This document shows positions 1 to 8,615 of a stretch of 64,000 nucleotides of DNA, piece by piece. The notes under the pieces were generated by a model that was not told the origin of the DNA, ran no database searches, and saw only the letters and a program-made list of their open reading frames with translations. Position numbers and translations under genes: made by a program. The stretch spans positions 34,257-98,256 of the forward strand of contig NZ_JFYV01000009.1 of NCBI RefSeq assembly GCF_000632225.1. The letters are read 5' to 3'. The stretch comes from Sphingomonas sp. RIT328 (lineage in GTDB: Bacteria > Pseudomonadota > Alphaproteobacteria > Sphingomonadales > Sphingomonadaceae). Each line of letters begins with the position of its first letter. Position 1 is the stretch's first letter.

Positions 1-2
1 AT

Positions 3-581
3 GGCCTCGTCGCGCTCGCCGGGCTGGCGGCGGTGCAGCGCCTGTCCGGCATCTGGCGACTGCCGGCGGAGTTCTGGGCGCTCGCCGTCGTCGCGGAGGT
101 GCCGCCCGGCTCGATCGGCGCGGATACGGTGGCGATCGGGCTTGTCGGCGGCAGCCTGCTCGGGCTGCTGCTGACCTGGTGGCGGGCGCGGCGCGGCCGG
201 GCGCCGTGGACCGCGGGCGATGCGCGAGCGGTGATGCCGACCAGCGATGCCGATTTGTGGCCCGCCGCCGCGCTCGCGCTGTCGGCGGGGACGGCCGAGG
301 AGCTCTTCTACCGGCTGCATCTGCCGGTGGTGGTGGCGATGGCGAGCGGATCGGGGCTTGCCGGCGTGATCGTCGCAAATACCGCCTTTGCGGCGATGCA
401 CCGCTATCAGGGCTGGATCGGCGTCGCCGCGACCTTCGTCGGCGGCGCTTTGCTCTCCGCGCTCTATATGGGCACCGGCGCGCTGTGGGTGCCGATGGCG
501 GTGCACGTGCTGGTCGACCTCAACGCGCTGGTGCTGCGGCCGGCGCTGTCGGCGCGGGTGCGGCGGCGGCTCAGCTCTTGA
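3..581 (+). CDS. CPBP family intramembrane metalloprotease (5' end outside window)
   Basis: The reading frame is open to the window edge, so the N-terminus is missing. An internal GTG at 33 is not a convincing start. The visible part is hydrophobic with several membrane segments and carries the CPBP (Abi/CAAX protease-like) signatures: EELFYR near position 300, FAAMH near 390, and a late His in the segment HVLVDLN. In this family these Glu and His residues bind zinc within the membrane, and members act as CAAX prenyl proteases or as poorly defined membrane proteases. The substrate cannot be told from sequence. The 3' end overlaps the convergent ABC permease gene by 11 bases, and no terminator hairpin is obvious between them. 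Confidence 0.8.
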   Translation, partial: GLVALAGLAAVQRLSGIWRLPAEFWALAVVAEVPPGSIGADTVAIGLVGGSLLGLLLTWWRARRGRAPWTAGDARAVMPTSDADLWPAAALALSAGTAEELFYRLHLPVVVAMASGSGLAGVIVANTAFAAMHRYQGWIGVAATFVGGALLSALYMGTGALWVPMAVHVLVDLNALVLRPALSARVRRRLSS

Positions 582-1328
582 GCCGCCAGCCGCTCTTGAA
601 GATCCAGGCGATGATCGCGAGGCAGACGACGAGGAAGCCGAGCGTCACGCCGAGGCTGAGCGCGATGTCGACATCGCCCTTGCCGAAGAAGCTCCAGCGG
701 AAGCCGCTGACCAAATAGACGACCGGGTTGAACAGGCTGACCGTCCGCCACGGCTGCGGCAGCATGTCGATCGAATAGAAGCTGCCGCCGAGGAAGGTCA
801 GCGGCGTGATCAGCAGCATCGGCACGAAGTTGAGCTGTTCGAAGCTGCCCGCCCAGATGCCGAGGATGAAGCCGAACAGGCTGAAGGCGAGCGCGGTGAG
901 CAGCAGGAAGGCGATCATCGCGCCGGGATGCAGCACCGTGATCGGCACGAAGAAGGCGGAGGTGGCGAGGATGATCAGGCCGAGCACCACCGACTTGGTC
1001 GCCGCCGCACCGACATAGCCGAGCACCATCTCCATCGCCGAGATCGGCGCGGACAGCAGCTCGAAGACGGTGCCGGTGAACTTGGGGAAGTAGATGCCGA
1101 TCGAGGCATTGCCGACGCTCTGCGTCAGCAGCGACAGCATGATCAGGCCGGGGACGATGAAACTGCCATAGCCGACGCCGTCGACCGTCTGCATCCGGCT
1201 GCCGATCGCGCCGCCGAAGACGATGAAATAGAGGCTGGTGGTCAGCACCGGCGCGACGAGGCTCTGCCAGAGCGTGCGCAGCGCCCGCGCCATCTCGAAG
1301 CGATAGATCGCCCAGACACCGTGCAGGT

Positions 1329-1332
<4 letters not shown>
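571..1332 (-). CDS. ABC-2 type transporter permease
   Basis: 253 residues with a cytoplasmic N-terminus and about six membrane segments, matching the ABC2_membrane fold used by drug, polysaccharide and NodJ-like exporters. A longer frame continues upstream, but the ATG at 1332 is chosen because it overlaps the stop of the upstream ATPase gene in an ATGA arrangement. The product then starts [16 protein letters not shown], the usual beginning of this family. With the ATPase it forms a two-subunit exporter, probably two permeases and two ATPases. The substrate is unknown. The stop lies inside the end of the CPBP protease gene on the other strand. Confidence 0.88.
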
Positions 1333-2258
<926 letters not shown>

Positions 2259-2493
2259 GCGGACGTCCCCCGGTTGCGCCGCAGATAGGGGGGCGAGGGC
2301 GGGTTGATAAGGGGCCTCGGCGGGATGGCGCTGGATGAGGGGGGCCTCAGGCGCTCCTCTCGCGTCGGAGGCTGTCGGAGCGTGCAGCCGGGTTCGCTCC
2401 GCGCGCGGGACGGCGAGAGGACAATGAACGCGATACGGAACCCTAGGGTATTGAGGGTCCATTCCATTGTCTTGGCCGGGTCGCTCCCCCCCA

Positions 2494-2601
2494 TTCGTCA
2501 TCCCGGCGGAAGCCGGGATCCATGGAGGCGGTCGGCTGATGGCGCGTGCTGCCATGGGTGGCGCCGTATCCATGGATCCCGGCCTGCGCCGGGATGACGA
2601 A
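2494..2601. repeat. REP-like inverted repeat pair
   Basis: Two 33-base arms (2494-2526 and 2569-2601) are reverse complements of each other with two mismatches. Each arm holds its own small palindrome of the CATCCCGGC...GCCGGGAT type. A 42-base spacer separates them. This paired layout is that of bacterial REP/BIME elements. It sits in the 437-base gap between the ABC ATPase start (2258) and the end of the DsbA-like gene (2696). I see no gene or clear promoter in the rest of that gap. Confidence 0.8.
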
Positions 2602-2695
2602 GGAGAGGGGCGTTCCAGCCAACGACTGACGGCTGACGCCCCGCGCTCAACATCCGACGCCTCGCGCCCGACACCCCACACCCGACTCGAAGCCT

Positions 2696-3409
2696 CTACA
2701 CCCCCCGCGCGGCGGCGATCGCCTTCTCCAGTTCCTCGATCGGCAGCGCGCCGGACAGGACGCGGTTGCCGACCACCCAGCTCGGCGTGCCGTTCATGCC
2801 GAGCTTGGCGGCGACGGTCATGTTCTTGGCGATCTCGGCGTCGATCGTGCCGCTGTCGACCGCGCCGAGGCCGACGCCGGCCTTGGCGGCGGCGGCGGTG
2901 ATCGAGGCGTCGCTGACCGGGCCGCCGGCGTAGAGCGCGTCATGGAAGGCGAGGAACTTGCCCTGCTGCGCCGCGGCGAGGCTGGCACGGGCGGCGGTGC
3001 GGCTCGCCTCGGACAGGATCGGCAGGTCGCGATAGACGATGCGCAATTTCCCGTCGCGCTTGAGCAGATCGGCGATCATCGGCAGCGATGCGCGGCAATA
3101 GCCGCAATTATAGTCGAAATATTCGACCAACGTGACGTCGCCCTGCGGATTGCCCGCCCAGGCGCTGCCGAACGGCGTGACGATCGCCTCGCGGTTCGCG
3201 GCGACCAATTCGCCCGACTGACGCTCCTGCAACCCCTGCATCGCCTGCGGGATGATCTCGGGATGGGCGAGGACGTAATCGTGGACGACACGCTCGATCC
3301 GCGCCTGATCGGCACCGCCGGGGCTGGCGAACCGCTCATAGCTCCACACCGCGCCGGCGCCGATCAGGCCGCCGAGCGCCGCGACCAGCGGCAAGGTAAA
3401 ACGCGTCAT
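2696..3409 (-). CDS. DsbA/ScsC-family thiol:disulfide oxidoreductase, membrane-anchored
   Basis: 237 residues. An N-terminal hydrophobic segment (about 5-22) acts as signal or anchor. A helical stretch (35-75) follows, of the kind used for oligomerization in ScsC and BdbD-like proteins, then a thioredoxin-fold domain. The redox motif is CGYC at 102-105, and a cis-Pro loop (GTPSW) lies near 208. The likely role is making or isomerizing disulfides in periplasmic proteins. The ATG overlaps the stop of the upstream M48 peptidase gene by 4 bases (ATGA), so the two are translationally coupled and may both serve outer-membrane or periplasmic protein quality control. BepA, an M48 relative, is known to work with disulfide formation in LptD, which makes the pairing sensible. 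Confidence 0.9.
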   Translation of the reverse strand: MTRFTLPLVAALGGLIGAGAVWSYERFASPGGADQARIERVVHDYVLAHPEIIPQAMQGLQERQSGELVAANREAIVTPFGSAWAGNPQGDVTLVEYFDYNCGYCRASLPMIADLLKRDGKLRIVYRDLPILSEASRTAARASLAAAQQGKFLAFHDALYAGGPVSDASITAAAAKAGVGLGAVDSGTIDAEIAKNMTVAAKLGMNGTPSWVVGNRVLSGALPIEELEKAIAAARGV

Positions 3410-4788
3410 CGTTTTTTATATTTCTTTGGATTGTCGTCCATGTCGTTCTGTGCGGCCATCGCAATGTCCTGCGCGCGGATCCAGTCGGACGAGTTGGCGG
3501 GAAGGTTGGCGAGCGCATAGCGCGCACTTTGTGCGGCGGTCCGCTGATCGCCCTCCATGCTGGCGCGCTCGGCGGTGGCAAGCGCGGCGCGCGGCGTGTC
3601 GCCGGTCAGTTCATAGACCGTGCCGAGTTGATACCAGGCGAAGGGGTTTTCGTCATCGCGGCCGACCGCGACGCGCAGCACGCGCACCGCCTCGGGATAA
3701 TTGGCCTTGTCCTCGGTGGCGATCAGCGCGTGGCCGAAGGTGGTGGCGATCAGCGGATTGTTGCGCGAGCCTTCGGTGGCGGCGCGCAACGGCGCGACGG
3801 CGTCGGCGGGATGGCCCGCTTCGAGCAGGATCTGGCCGCGGATCTCCTGGAAATAGGGGTCGTCGGGCTTGGCCTTGATCAGCGCGACCGATTCGGCATC
3901 CGCCTTGTCGGGATAGCCCGCCTTATGCCAGGCATAGGCGCGGGCGTAATGCGCGTAGATGCTGGTGTCGCTCTCCGGAAAGTCCTTGAGCGTCCGCTCC
4001 GGGCTCATCACATAGCCTTCGAGCTTCGCCTTGACGCGGCGGAAGCGTTCCTCGATCGCCGGGTCGGACGGCTTGTTCCACGACGGCGACGCCTTGAGCA
4101 CCGCGGTGAGGCTGGCGATGCGGTCGCCGGACAGCGGGTGCGTCTGCATGAACGGATCGATATTCTCGACGCCGTAGCGATATTCCTGCTGCTGGAGCGT
4201 GCCGAAGAAGCTCAGCATGCCCTTGCCGGTGACGCCGGCGCTGTTGAGGAAGCGCGCACCGGCGGCATCGGCGGCATTTTCCTGCGTGCGGCTGAACGAC
4301 AGATATTTGGCCATGCCGGCGGACTGGCCGAGCGCCATCAGCCCCGCGCCCGCCTCGCCCGCGCCGGCCGCCACCGCGGCGAGGCCGAGCACCATCGACA
4401 GCAAGGTGATGTGCATCGCCGGCTTGATGCCATTGTCGGCCAGCACGACGTGGCCGGCGGCGATATGGCCGAGTTCGTGCGCGATGACGCCCTGCACCTG
4501 ATTGGCGTTGACCGCTGCCTGGAGCAGACCGGAATGAACGTAGACGGTCTGGCCGCCGGCGACGAAGGCGTTGATCGAATCGTCGTTGATCAGCACGACC
4601 TTGACGTCGCGCGGGGAGAGGCCGGCGGCCTTGATGAGCGGCACGGACATGTCGCTGAACATCGCCTCGGTCTCGGCATCGCGCAGGATCGACTGCGCCT
4701 GCACCGGCGCGGCGCAGACCAGCGCGGCGGCGGCGGTGCACATAGCGAGTCGCATGATGCGGGGAGAGCGGGCGATCACCCGCTCCAT
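3406..4788 (-). CDS. M48 family metalloprotease with TPR-like C-terminus (BepA-like)
   Basis: 460 residues from ATG 4788, or 449 from ATG 4755; neither has a strong ribosome binding site. Both give a Sec signal peptide ending near APVQAQ. The zinc motif HELGH is at residues 104-108 from the longer start, and the downstream ENAAD supplies the third ligand. The C-terminal half (about 270-450) is helical and looks like tetratricopeptide repeats. Family members are periplasmic proteases/chaperones that check outer-membrane protein assembly; BepA of E. coli handles LptD and BamA. The gene follows folA by 91 bases and is coupled to the DsbA-like gene by a 4-base overlap. Confidence 0.88.
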   Translation of the reverse strand: MERVIARSPRIMRLAMCTAAAALVCAAPVQAQSILRDAETEAMFSDMSVPLIKAAGLSPRDVKVVLINDDSINAFVAGGQTVYVHSGLLQAAVNANQVQGVIAHELGHIAAGHVVLADNGIKPAMHITLLSMVLGLAAVAAGAGEAGAGLMALGQSAGMAKYLSFSRTQENAADAAGARFLNSAGVTGKGMLSFFGTLQQQEYRYGVENIDPFMQTHPLSGDRIASLTAVLKASPSWNKPSDPAIEERFRRVKAKLEGYVMSPERTLKDFPESDTSIYAHYARAYAWHKAGYPDKADAESVALIKAKPDDPYFQEIRGQILLEAGHPADAVAPLRAATEGSRNNPLIATTFGHALIATEDKANYPEAVRVLRVAVGRDDENPFAWYQLGTVYELTGDTPRAALATAERASMEGDQRTAAQSARYALANLPANSSDWIRAQDIAMAAQNDMDDNPKKYKKR

Positions 4789-4879
4789 ATAGGCAGGCGG
4801 CGGAGGAAGGTCACGGCGAAAGCGGTGGGGCGGGGCGCCGCAGCGGCCTCCGACCCGGCCGTCGGTCAAATTGCCGCGG

Positions 4880-5347
4880 CTATCGCGGTATCAGCGTCAC
4901 GAAGCTGTACGCGGGGCGCCCGTCCGCTGCGGCGATGTCCTCACGGGCGATCTCACGCCAGTCGGCGAAGCCGGGCATGGTGACGTCGCCGTCGGCGTCG
5001 CAATGGACCTCGGTCAATTCGATCCGGTCGGCGCGGTCGCGGAGCAGCGCGAAGATCTCCGCGCCGCCGATCACCGCGACATCCGCACCGGCGAGCGCCA
5101 GCGCCGCGTCGACATCATGCGCGACCTCGGCCCCGGGCGCAGACCACTGGCGGTCGCGGGTCAGCACGATATGGCGGCGGCCCGGCAGCGGCGCCGGGAA
5201 GCTGTCGAACGTCTTGCGCCCCATCAGCATCGCTCGGCCCAATGTCATCGCCTTGAACCGCTTGAGGTCGGCGGGAAGATGCCAGGGGAGGCGACCGTCC
5301 CGGCCGATCACGCCATTGTCGGCGCGGGCGAGGTGGAAGCTGATCAC
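4880..5347 (-). CDS. folA: Dihydrofolate reductase
   Basis: 155 residues, the normal length for a chromosomal DHFR. It reduces dihydrofolate to tetrahydrofolate with NADPH in the cytoplasm. Recognizable parts are the N-terminal strand and Met20 loop ([15 protein letters not shown]), the acidic residue of LPADLKRF that protonates substrate, the cofactor loop MGRKTFDSF, and the GGAEIF glycine motif. The ATG overlaps the stop of thyA by 4 bases. The coupling is logical because thymidylate synthase makes the dihydrofolate this enzyme recycles. Confidence 0.96.
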   Translation of the reverse strand: MISFHLARADNGVIGRDGRLPWHLPADLKRFKAMTLGRAMLMGRKTFDSFPAPLPGRRHIVLTRDRQWSAPGAEVAHDVDAALALAGADVAVIGGAEIFALLRDRADRIELTEVHCDADGDVTMPGFADWREIAREDIAAADGRPAYSFVTLIPR

Positions 5348-6138
5348 ACCGACACCGCCGCCTTGATATGCGGCTGCGCGACATAATCGTGCAGCACGAA
5401 ATCCTCATAGGCATACGCGTCGATCGAATCGGGGCGGCGGGTGATCTCGAGTCGCGGCAGCGGCCCCGGCGTCCGCGTCAGTTGCAGCCGCGCCTGATCG
5501 AGGTGGTTCGTATAGAGGTGGCAATCGCCGCCGGTCCAGATGAACTCGCCGACCGCCAGATCGCATTGCTGCGCGAGGATATGGGTGAGCAGCGCATAAC
5601 TGGCGATGTTGAACGGCACGCCGAGGAAGATGTCCGCCGACCGCTGGTAGAGCTGGAGCGAGAGGCGGCCGTCGGCGACGTGCGTCTGGAACAGGCAATG
5701 GCAGGGCGCCAGCGCCATCGCGTGGAGATCGCCGGGGTTCCATGCCGAGACGATCTGGCGGCGCGAGGCCGGCTGGCTGCGGATCTGGGCGATCAGCTCG
5801 GCGATCTGGTCGATATGGCGGCCATCGGCGGTTGCCCAGTCGCGCCATTGCTTGCCATAGACCGGGCCGAGATCGCCCGCTTCGTCCGCCCATTCATCCC
5901 AGATGCTGACCTTCTGCTCCTGCAGCCAGCGCACGTTGGTGTCGCCGCGCAGGAACCACAGCAATTCGATGATGATCGAGCGCAGATGCAGCTTCTTGGT
6001 GGTCAGCACCGGAAAGCCCTGCGCCAGGTCGAATCGCATCTGCGCGCCGAAGACGGCGCGCGTGCCGGTGCCGGTCCGGTCCATCTGGGTGGTGCCGCTG
6101 GTCAGCACGCGATCGATCAGGTCGAGATATTGGCGCAT
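5344..6138 (-). CDS. thyA: Thymidylate synthase
   Basis: 264 residues, the same length as E. coli ThyA. It methylates dUMP to dTMP using methylene-tetrahydrofolate. The nucleophile is Cys146 in the segment APCHC. Phosphate-binding Arg residues lie in DRTGTGT and in SRRQ, and the C-terminus ends in an Ala/Val-rich tail. It is first in a minus-strand run thyA-folA, with the M48 and DsbA-like genes further down. The 77 bases to the divergent RadC-like gene must hold both promoters; I could not pick out a clear consensus. Confidence 0.97.
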   Translation of the reverse strand: MRQYLDLIDRVLTSGTTQMDRTGTGTRAVFGAQMRFDLAQGFPVLTTKKLHLRSIIIELLWFLRGDTNVRWLQEQKVSIWDEWADEAGDLGPVYGKQWRDWATADGRHIDQIAELIAQIRSQPASRRQIVSAWNPGDLHAMALAPCHCLFQTHVADGRLSLQLYQRSADIFLGVPFNIASYALLTHILAQQCDLAVGEFIWTGGDCHLYTNHLDQARLQLTRTPGPLPRLEITRRPDSIDAYAYEDFVLHDYVAQPHIKAAVSV

Positions 6139-6215
6139 CGCGACCGCCTATCGCGTGGCGCCGTTTTGGGCGAGCTTTTTGCTGCGACGATCCGCCGCGT
6201 GCGCGACAAACCGTC

Positions 6216-6605
6216 GTGCCGGATGATCCTGTCCCGATCCTCATCACCGATCCTCACGCCGTCATCCGTCTGCTCGCGGACCTGGGTGACGCGACGCTCG
6301 AGCGCGCGACCGTCCTGTATCTTGATCCGAATTGGATATATCTCGGCCGGCTCGATTTCGACGGGACGAGCGAGCAGGTCGCGCCGCCACTGCGCGCGAT
6401 CATCGCCGAGGCGCTGCGGCTCGATGCCGCGCGGCTGATCCTCGCGCACAATCATCCCGGCGGCGATCCGCGGCCGAGCGCCGCCGATCTCGACTATACC
6501 CGCACGCTGGCGCGCGTCGCCGAGGCGCTCGACATGATGCTCGCCGATCATCTGATCCTCGCCGCAGGGCAGGTGACAAGCCTGTTCGACGTTCGGTTGC
6601 TCTGA
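6216..6605 (+). CDS. Short JAB-domain (RadC-like) protein
   Basis: 129 residues from a GTG start; no better start exists in frame. It carries the RadC/JAB motif HNHPGGDPRPSAAD (about residues 76-89), with the His-x-His and Asp expected to bind a metal. Standard RadC proteins are ~220 residues with an N-terminal helix-hairpin-helix domain, which is missing here, so this is a stand-alone JAB domain. RadC was once called a DNA repair protein but its biochemical role is unsettled. The gene stands alone and diverges from thyA. The weak ribosome binding site and GTG make the exact start uncertain. Confidence 0.75.
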   Translation: MPDDPVPILITDPHAVIRLLADLGDATLERATVLYLDPNWIYLGRLDFDGTSEQVAPPLRAIIAEALRLDAARLILAHNHPGGDPRPSAADLDYTRTLARVAEALDMMLADHLILAAGQVTSLFDVRLL

Positions 6606-6712
6606 GATTCGGGCGTCAGCTCGGATGGTGGAGAGGCGGGTTCGCACAGAGGCGCGGACACGGCACTGCGCGGCATCCGCCCACTTCCGTCACCGCGGCG
6701 ATACGACCGTCG

Positions 6713-7435
6713 CTAGCGCAGGACGCAGGGTTTGATCGCCTCGGGTTCGGGGCGGGGGCCGACGGCGCGGAAGGTGGCGAGATAGCCGCCGGCCGAGGGC
6801 ATGTCGCTCATCGACACCTGGCGATAGCCGACCGCCTCGAACTCGCAGCGCAGCAGCGCGGGCGGGGTGCCGTGGTTCTGCGTCTGGCGATTGGCGTCGA
6901 CCACCACCACCAGCCCGTCGGGCTTGAGCGACGGCCGCAGCCGCCAGAGGAATTCATAGGGCTGCGCGATCTCGTGATACATGTGCACCATCAGCACGCG
7001 ATCGAAGCTCGCGTCGGGCAATTTGGGATCGTCCGGCGTGCCGAGCCGCACCGAGACATTCTCCAGATCCTCGCGCGCGACGCGTTCGGCGAGCGTGTCG
7101 CGGACGCTGGCGACGATATCCTCGGCGAGCACGCGCCCGTCCTTGCCGACGCGGCTGGCGAGGCGGATCGTGTAATAGCCTTCGCCCGCGCCGATGTCGG
7201 CGACGGTCATGCCCTTGGCGATCCCCGCTTTGCTCATCACCTCGCCCGCCTCGTTGACGCGGTCGCGCGCTTCCTCGTTCGACCAGCGCGCCGAGACGAT
7301 ATGCGCCACCGGCCGATCCGCGGCGGGGAAGAGCATCGGCTTCTCATCCTGGCGGATCAGCGGTTTCGAACCGTCGCACGCGGTCGCGGCGAGCATCGTC
7401 GCGAAGGTCAGCAGCAAGGCCGGGCGCAGGCTCAA
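6713..7435 (-). CDS. Class I SAM-dependent methyltransferase with lipoprotein-like N-terminus
   Basis: 240 residues from a TTG start that overlaps the stop of prfB (TTGA). The nearest in-frame ATG, at 7396, would remove most of the hydrophobic N-terminus. From TTG the protein begins MSLRPALLLTFATMLAATAC, a plausible lipoprotein signal with Cys at residue 20. A Rossmann methyltransferase domain follows, with motif I VADIGAGEGYYT and an acidic post-I residue in AEDIV. A secreted SAM-dependent enzyme is puzzling because SAM is cytoplasmic, yet such proteins recur in proteobacteria. It is last in the mrcA-prfB run. The substrate is unknown. Confidence 0.8.
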   Translation of the reverse strand: MSLRPALLLTFATMLAATACDGSKPLIRQDEKPMLFPAADRPVAHIVSARWSNEEARDRVNEAGEVMSKAGIAKGMTVADIGAGEGYYTIRLASRVGKDGRVLAEDIVASVRDTLAERVAREDLENVSVRLGTPDDPKLPDASFDRVLMVHMYHEIAQPYEFLWRLRPSLKPDGLVVVVDANRQTQNHGTPPALLRCEFEAVGYRQVSMSDMPSAGGYLATFRAVGPRPEPEAIKPCVLR

Positions 7436-8559
7436 TCGACGTCCTCCACCTCGACCTTCTCGCCCGTCACGCGCTGCGACAGCGCCGCCGCCATGAACGG
7501 ATCGAGCGCCCCGTCGAGCACGTCGCCCGGCGCGGTCGAGGTCGTGCCGGTGCGCAGGTCCTTGACCAGCTGATACGGCTGCAAAACGTAGGAGCGGATC
7601 TGATGGCCCCAGCCGATATCGGTCTTGGTGGCATTTTCCGCATTGGCCGCCTGTTCGCGGATCGCGAGTTCGCGTTCGTAGAGGCGCGCGCGCAGCTGGT
7701 TGTACGCCTCCGCCTTGTTCTTGTGCTGCGACCGCTGGTTCTGGCACTGGACGACGATGCCGGTCGGGATGTGCGTGATGCGCACCGCCGAATCGGTGGT
7801 GTTGATATGCTGGCCGCCGGCGCCGCTCGCCCGATAGGTGTCGATGCGCAGGTCGCTTTCGTTATATTCGACCTCGATATTGTCGTCGATCACCGGATAG
7901 ACCCACACGCTCGAAAAGCTGGTGTGGCGCCGTGCCGCGCTGTCATAGGGGCTGATGCGGACGAGGCGATGCACACCGCTCTCGGTCTTGGCATAGCCAT
8001 AGGCGTTCTCGCCCTTGACCAGCAACGTCGCCGACTTGATGCCCGCCTGCTCGCCCGCGTGATAGTCGATCAGTTCGACCTTCATGCCACGGCGCTCCGC
8101 CCAGCGCGTGTACATGCGTTGCAGCATGCCCGCCCAGTCCTGGCTCTCGGTGCCGCCGGCGCCCGAGTTGATCTCGATATAGGTGTCGTTGGCGTCCGCC
8201 TCGCCGGCGAGCAGCGCCTGGATCTTGTCGTGATCGGCGCGCTGCGCCAGCGCGGCGAGCGCCTCGACGCCCTCCGCCTCCATCGCGGTGTCGCCCTCGG
8301 CCTCGGCCATCTCGATCAGCTCGACGGTGTCGTCGAGTTCGGACTGGATCGCGCGCGTCGCGGTGATCGCCTCGTCGAGCCGGCGCCGTTCGCGCATCAC
8401 CTCCTGCGCCGCCTTGGGGTCGCTCCACAGCGCCTGATCCTCGACGCGGGCGTTGAGCTCGTCGAGACGGCGGAGCGCACGGTCCCAATCGAGGAACCGG
8501 CGCAGCAGCGCCAGCGCCTCTTTGATGCTGTCGACGTGGGACTGCGCTTCGGCGCGCAT
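7432..8559 (-). CDS. prfB: Peptide chain release factor 2
   Basis: 375 residues. RF2 ends translation at UGA and UAA. The GGQ motif that triggers peptide release is at 248-250 in SGAGGQHINTTDSA. The codon-recognition site reads SPY (203-205) where E. coli has SPF, followed by the conserved RRHTSFSSVWVYP. The frame is continuous from ATG 8559, so the programmed frameshift seen early in many prfB genes is absent. It lies 56 bases after mrcA on the same strand and overlaps the TTG start of the methyltransferase. Confidence 0.96.
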   Translation of the reverse strand: MRAEAQSHVDSIKEALALLRRFLDWDRALRRLDELNARVEDQALWSDPKAAQEVMRERRRLDEAITATRAIQSELDDTVELIEMAEAEGDTAMEAEGVEALAALAQRADHDKIQALLAGEADANDTYIEINSGAGGTESQDWAGMLQRMYTRWAERRGMKVELIDYHAGEQAGIKSATLLVKGENAYGYAKTESGVHRLVRISPYDSAARRHTSFSSVWVYPVIDDNIEVEYNESDLRIDTYRASGAGGQHINTTDSAVRITHIPTGIVVQCQNQRSQHKNKAEAYNQLRARLYERELAIREQAANAENATKTDIGWGHQIRSYVLQPYQLVKDLRTGTTSTAPGDVLDGALDPFMAAALSQRVTGEKVEVEDVD

Positions 8560-8615
8560 GGGAAGTCTCCGGTAAGCGAAGGAACGGGGCGATGACGCCT
8601 ATGTAGGAGCAGGCG

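Noticed and set aside
7432..8559. Programmed frameshift in prfB
   Set aside because: The reading frame is continuous from the start codon, with no early in-frame TGA.
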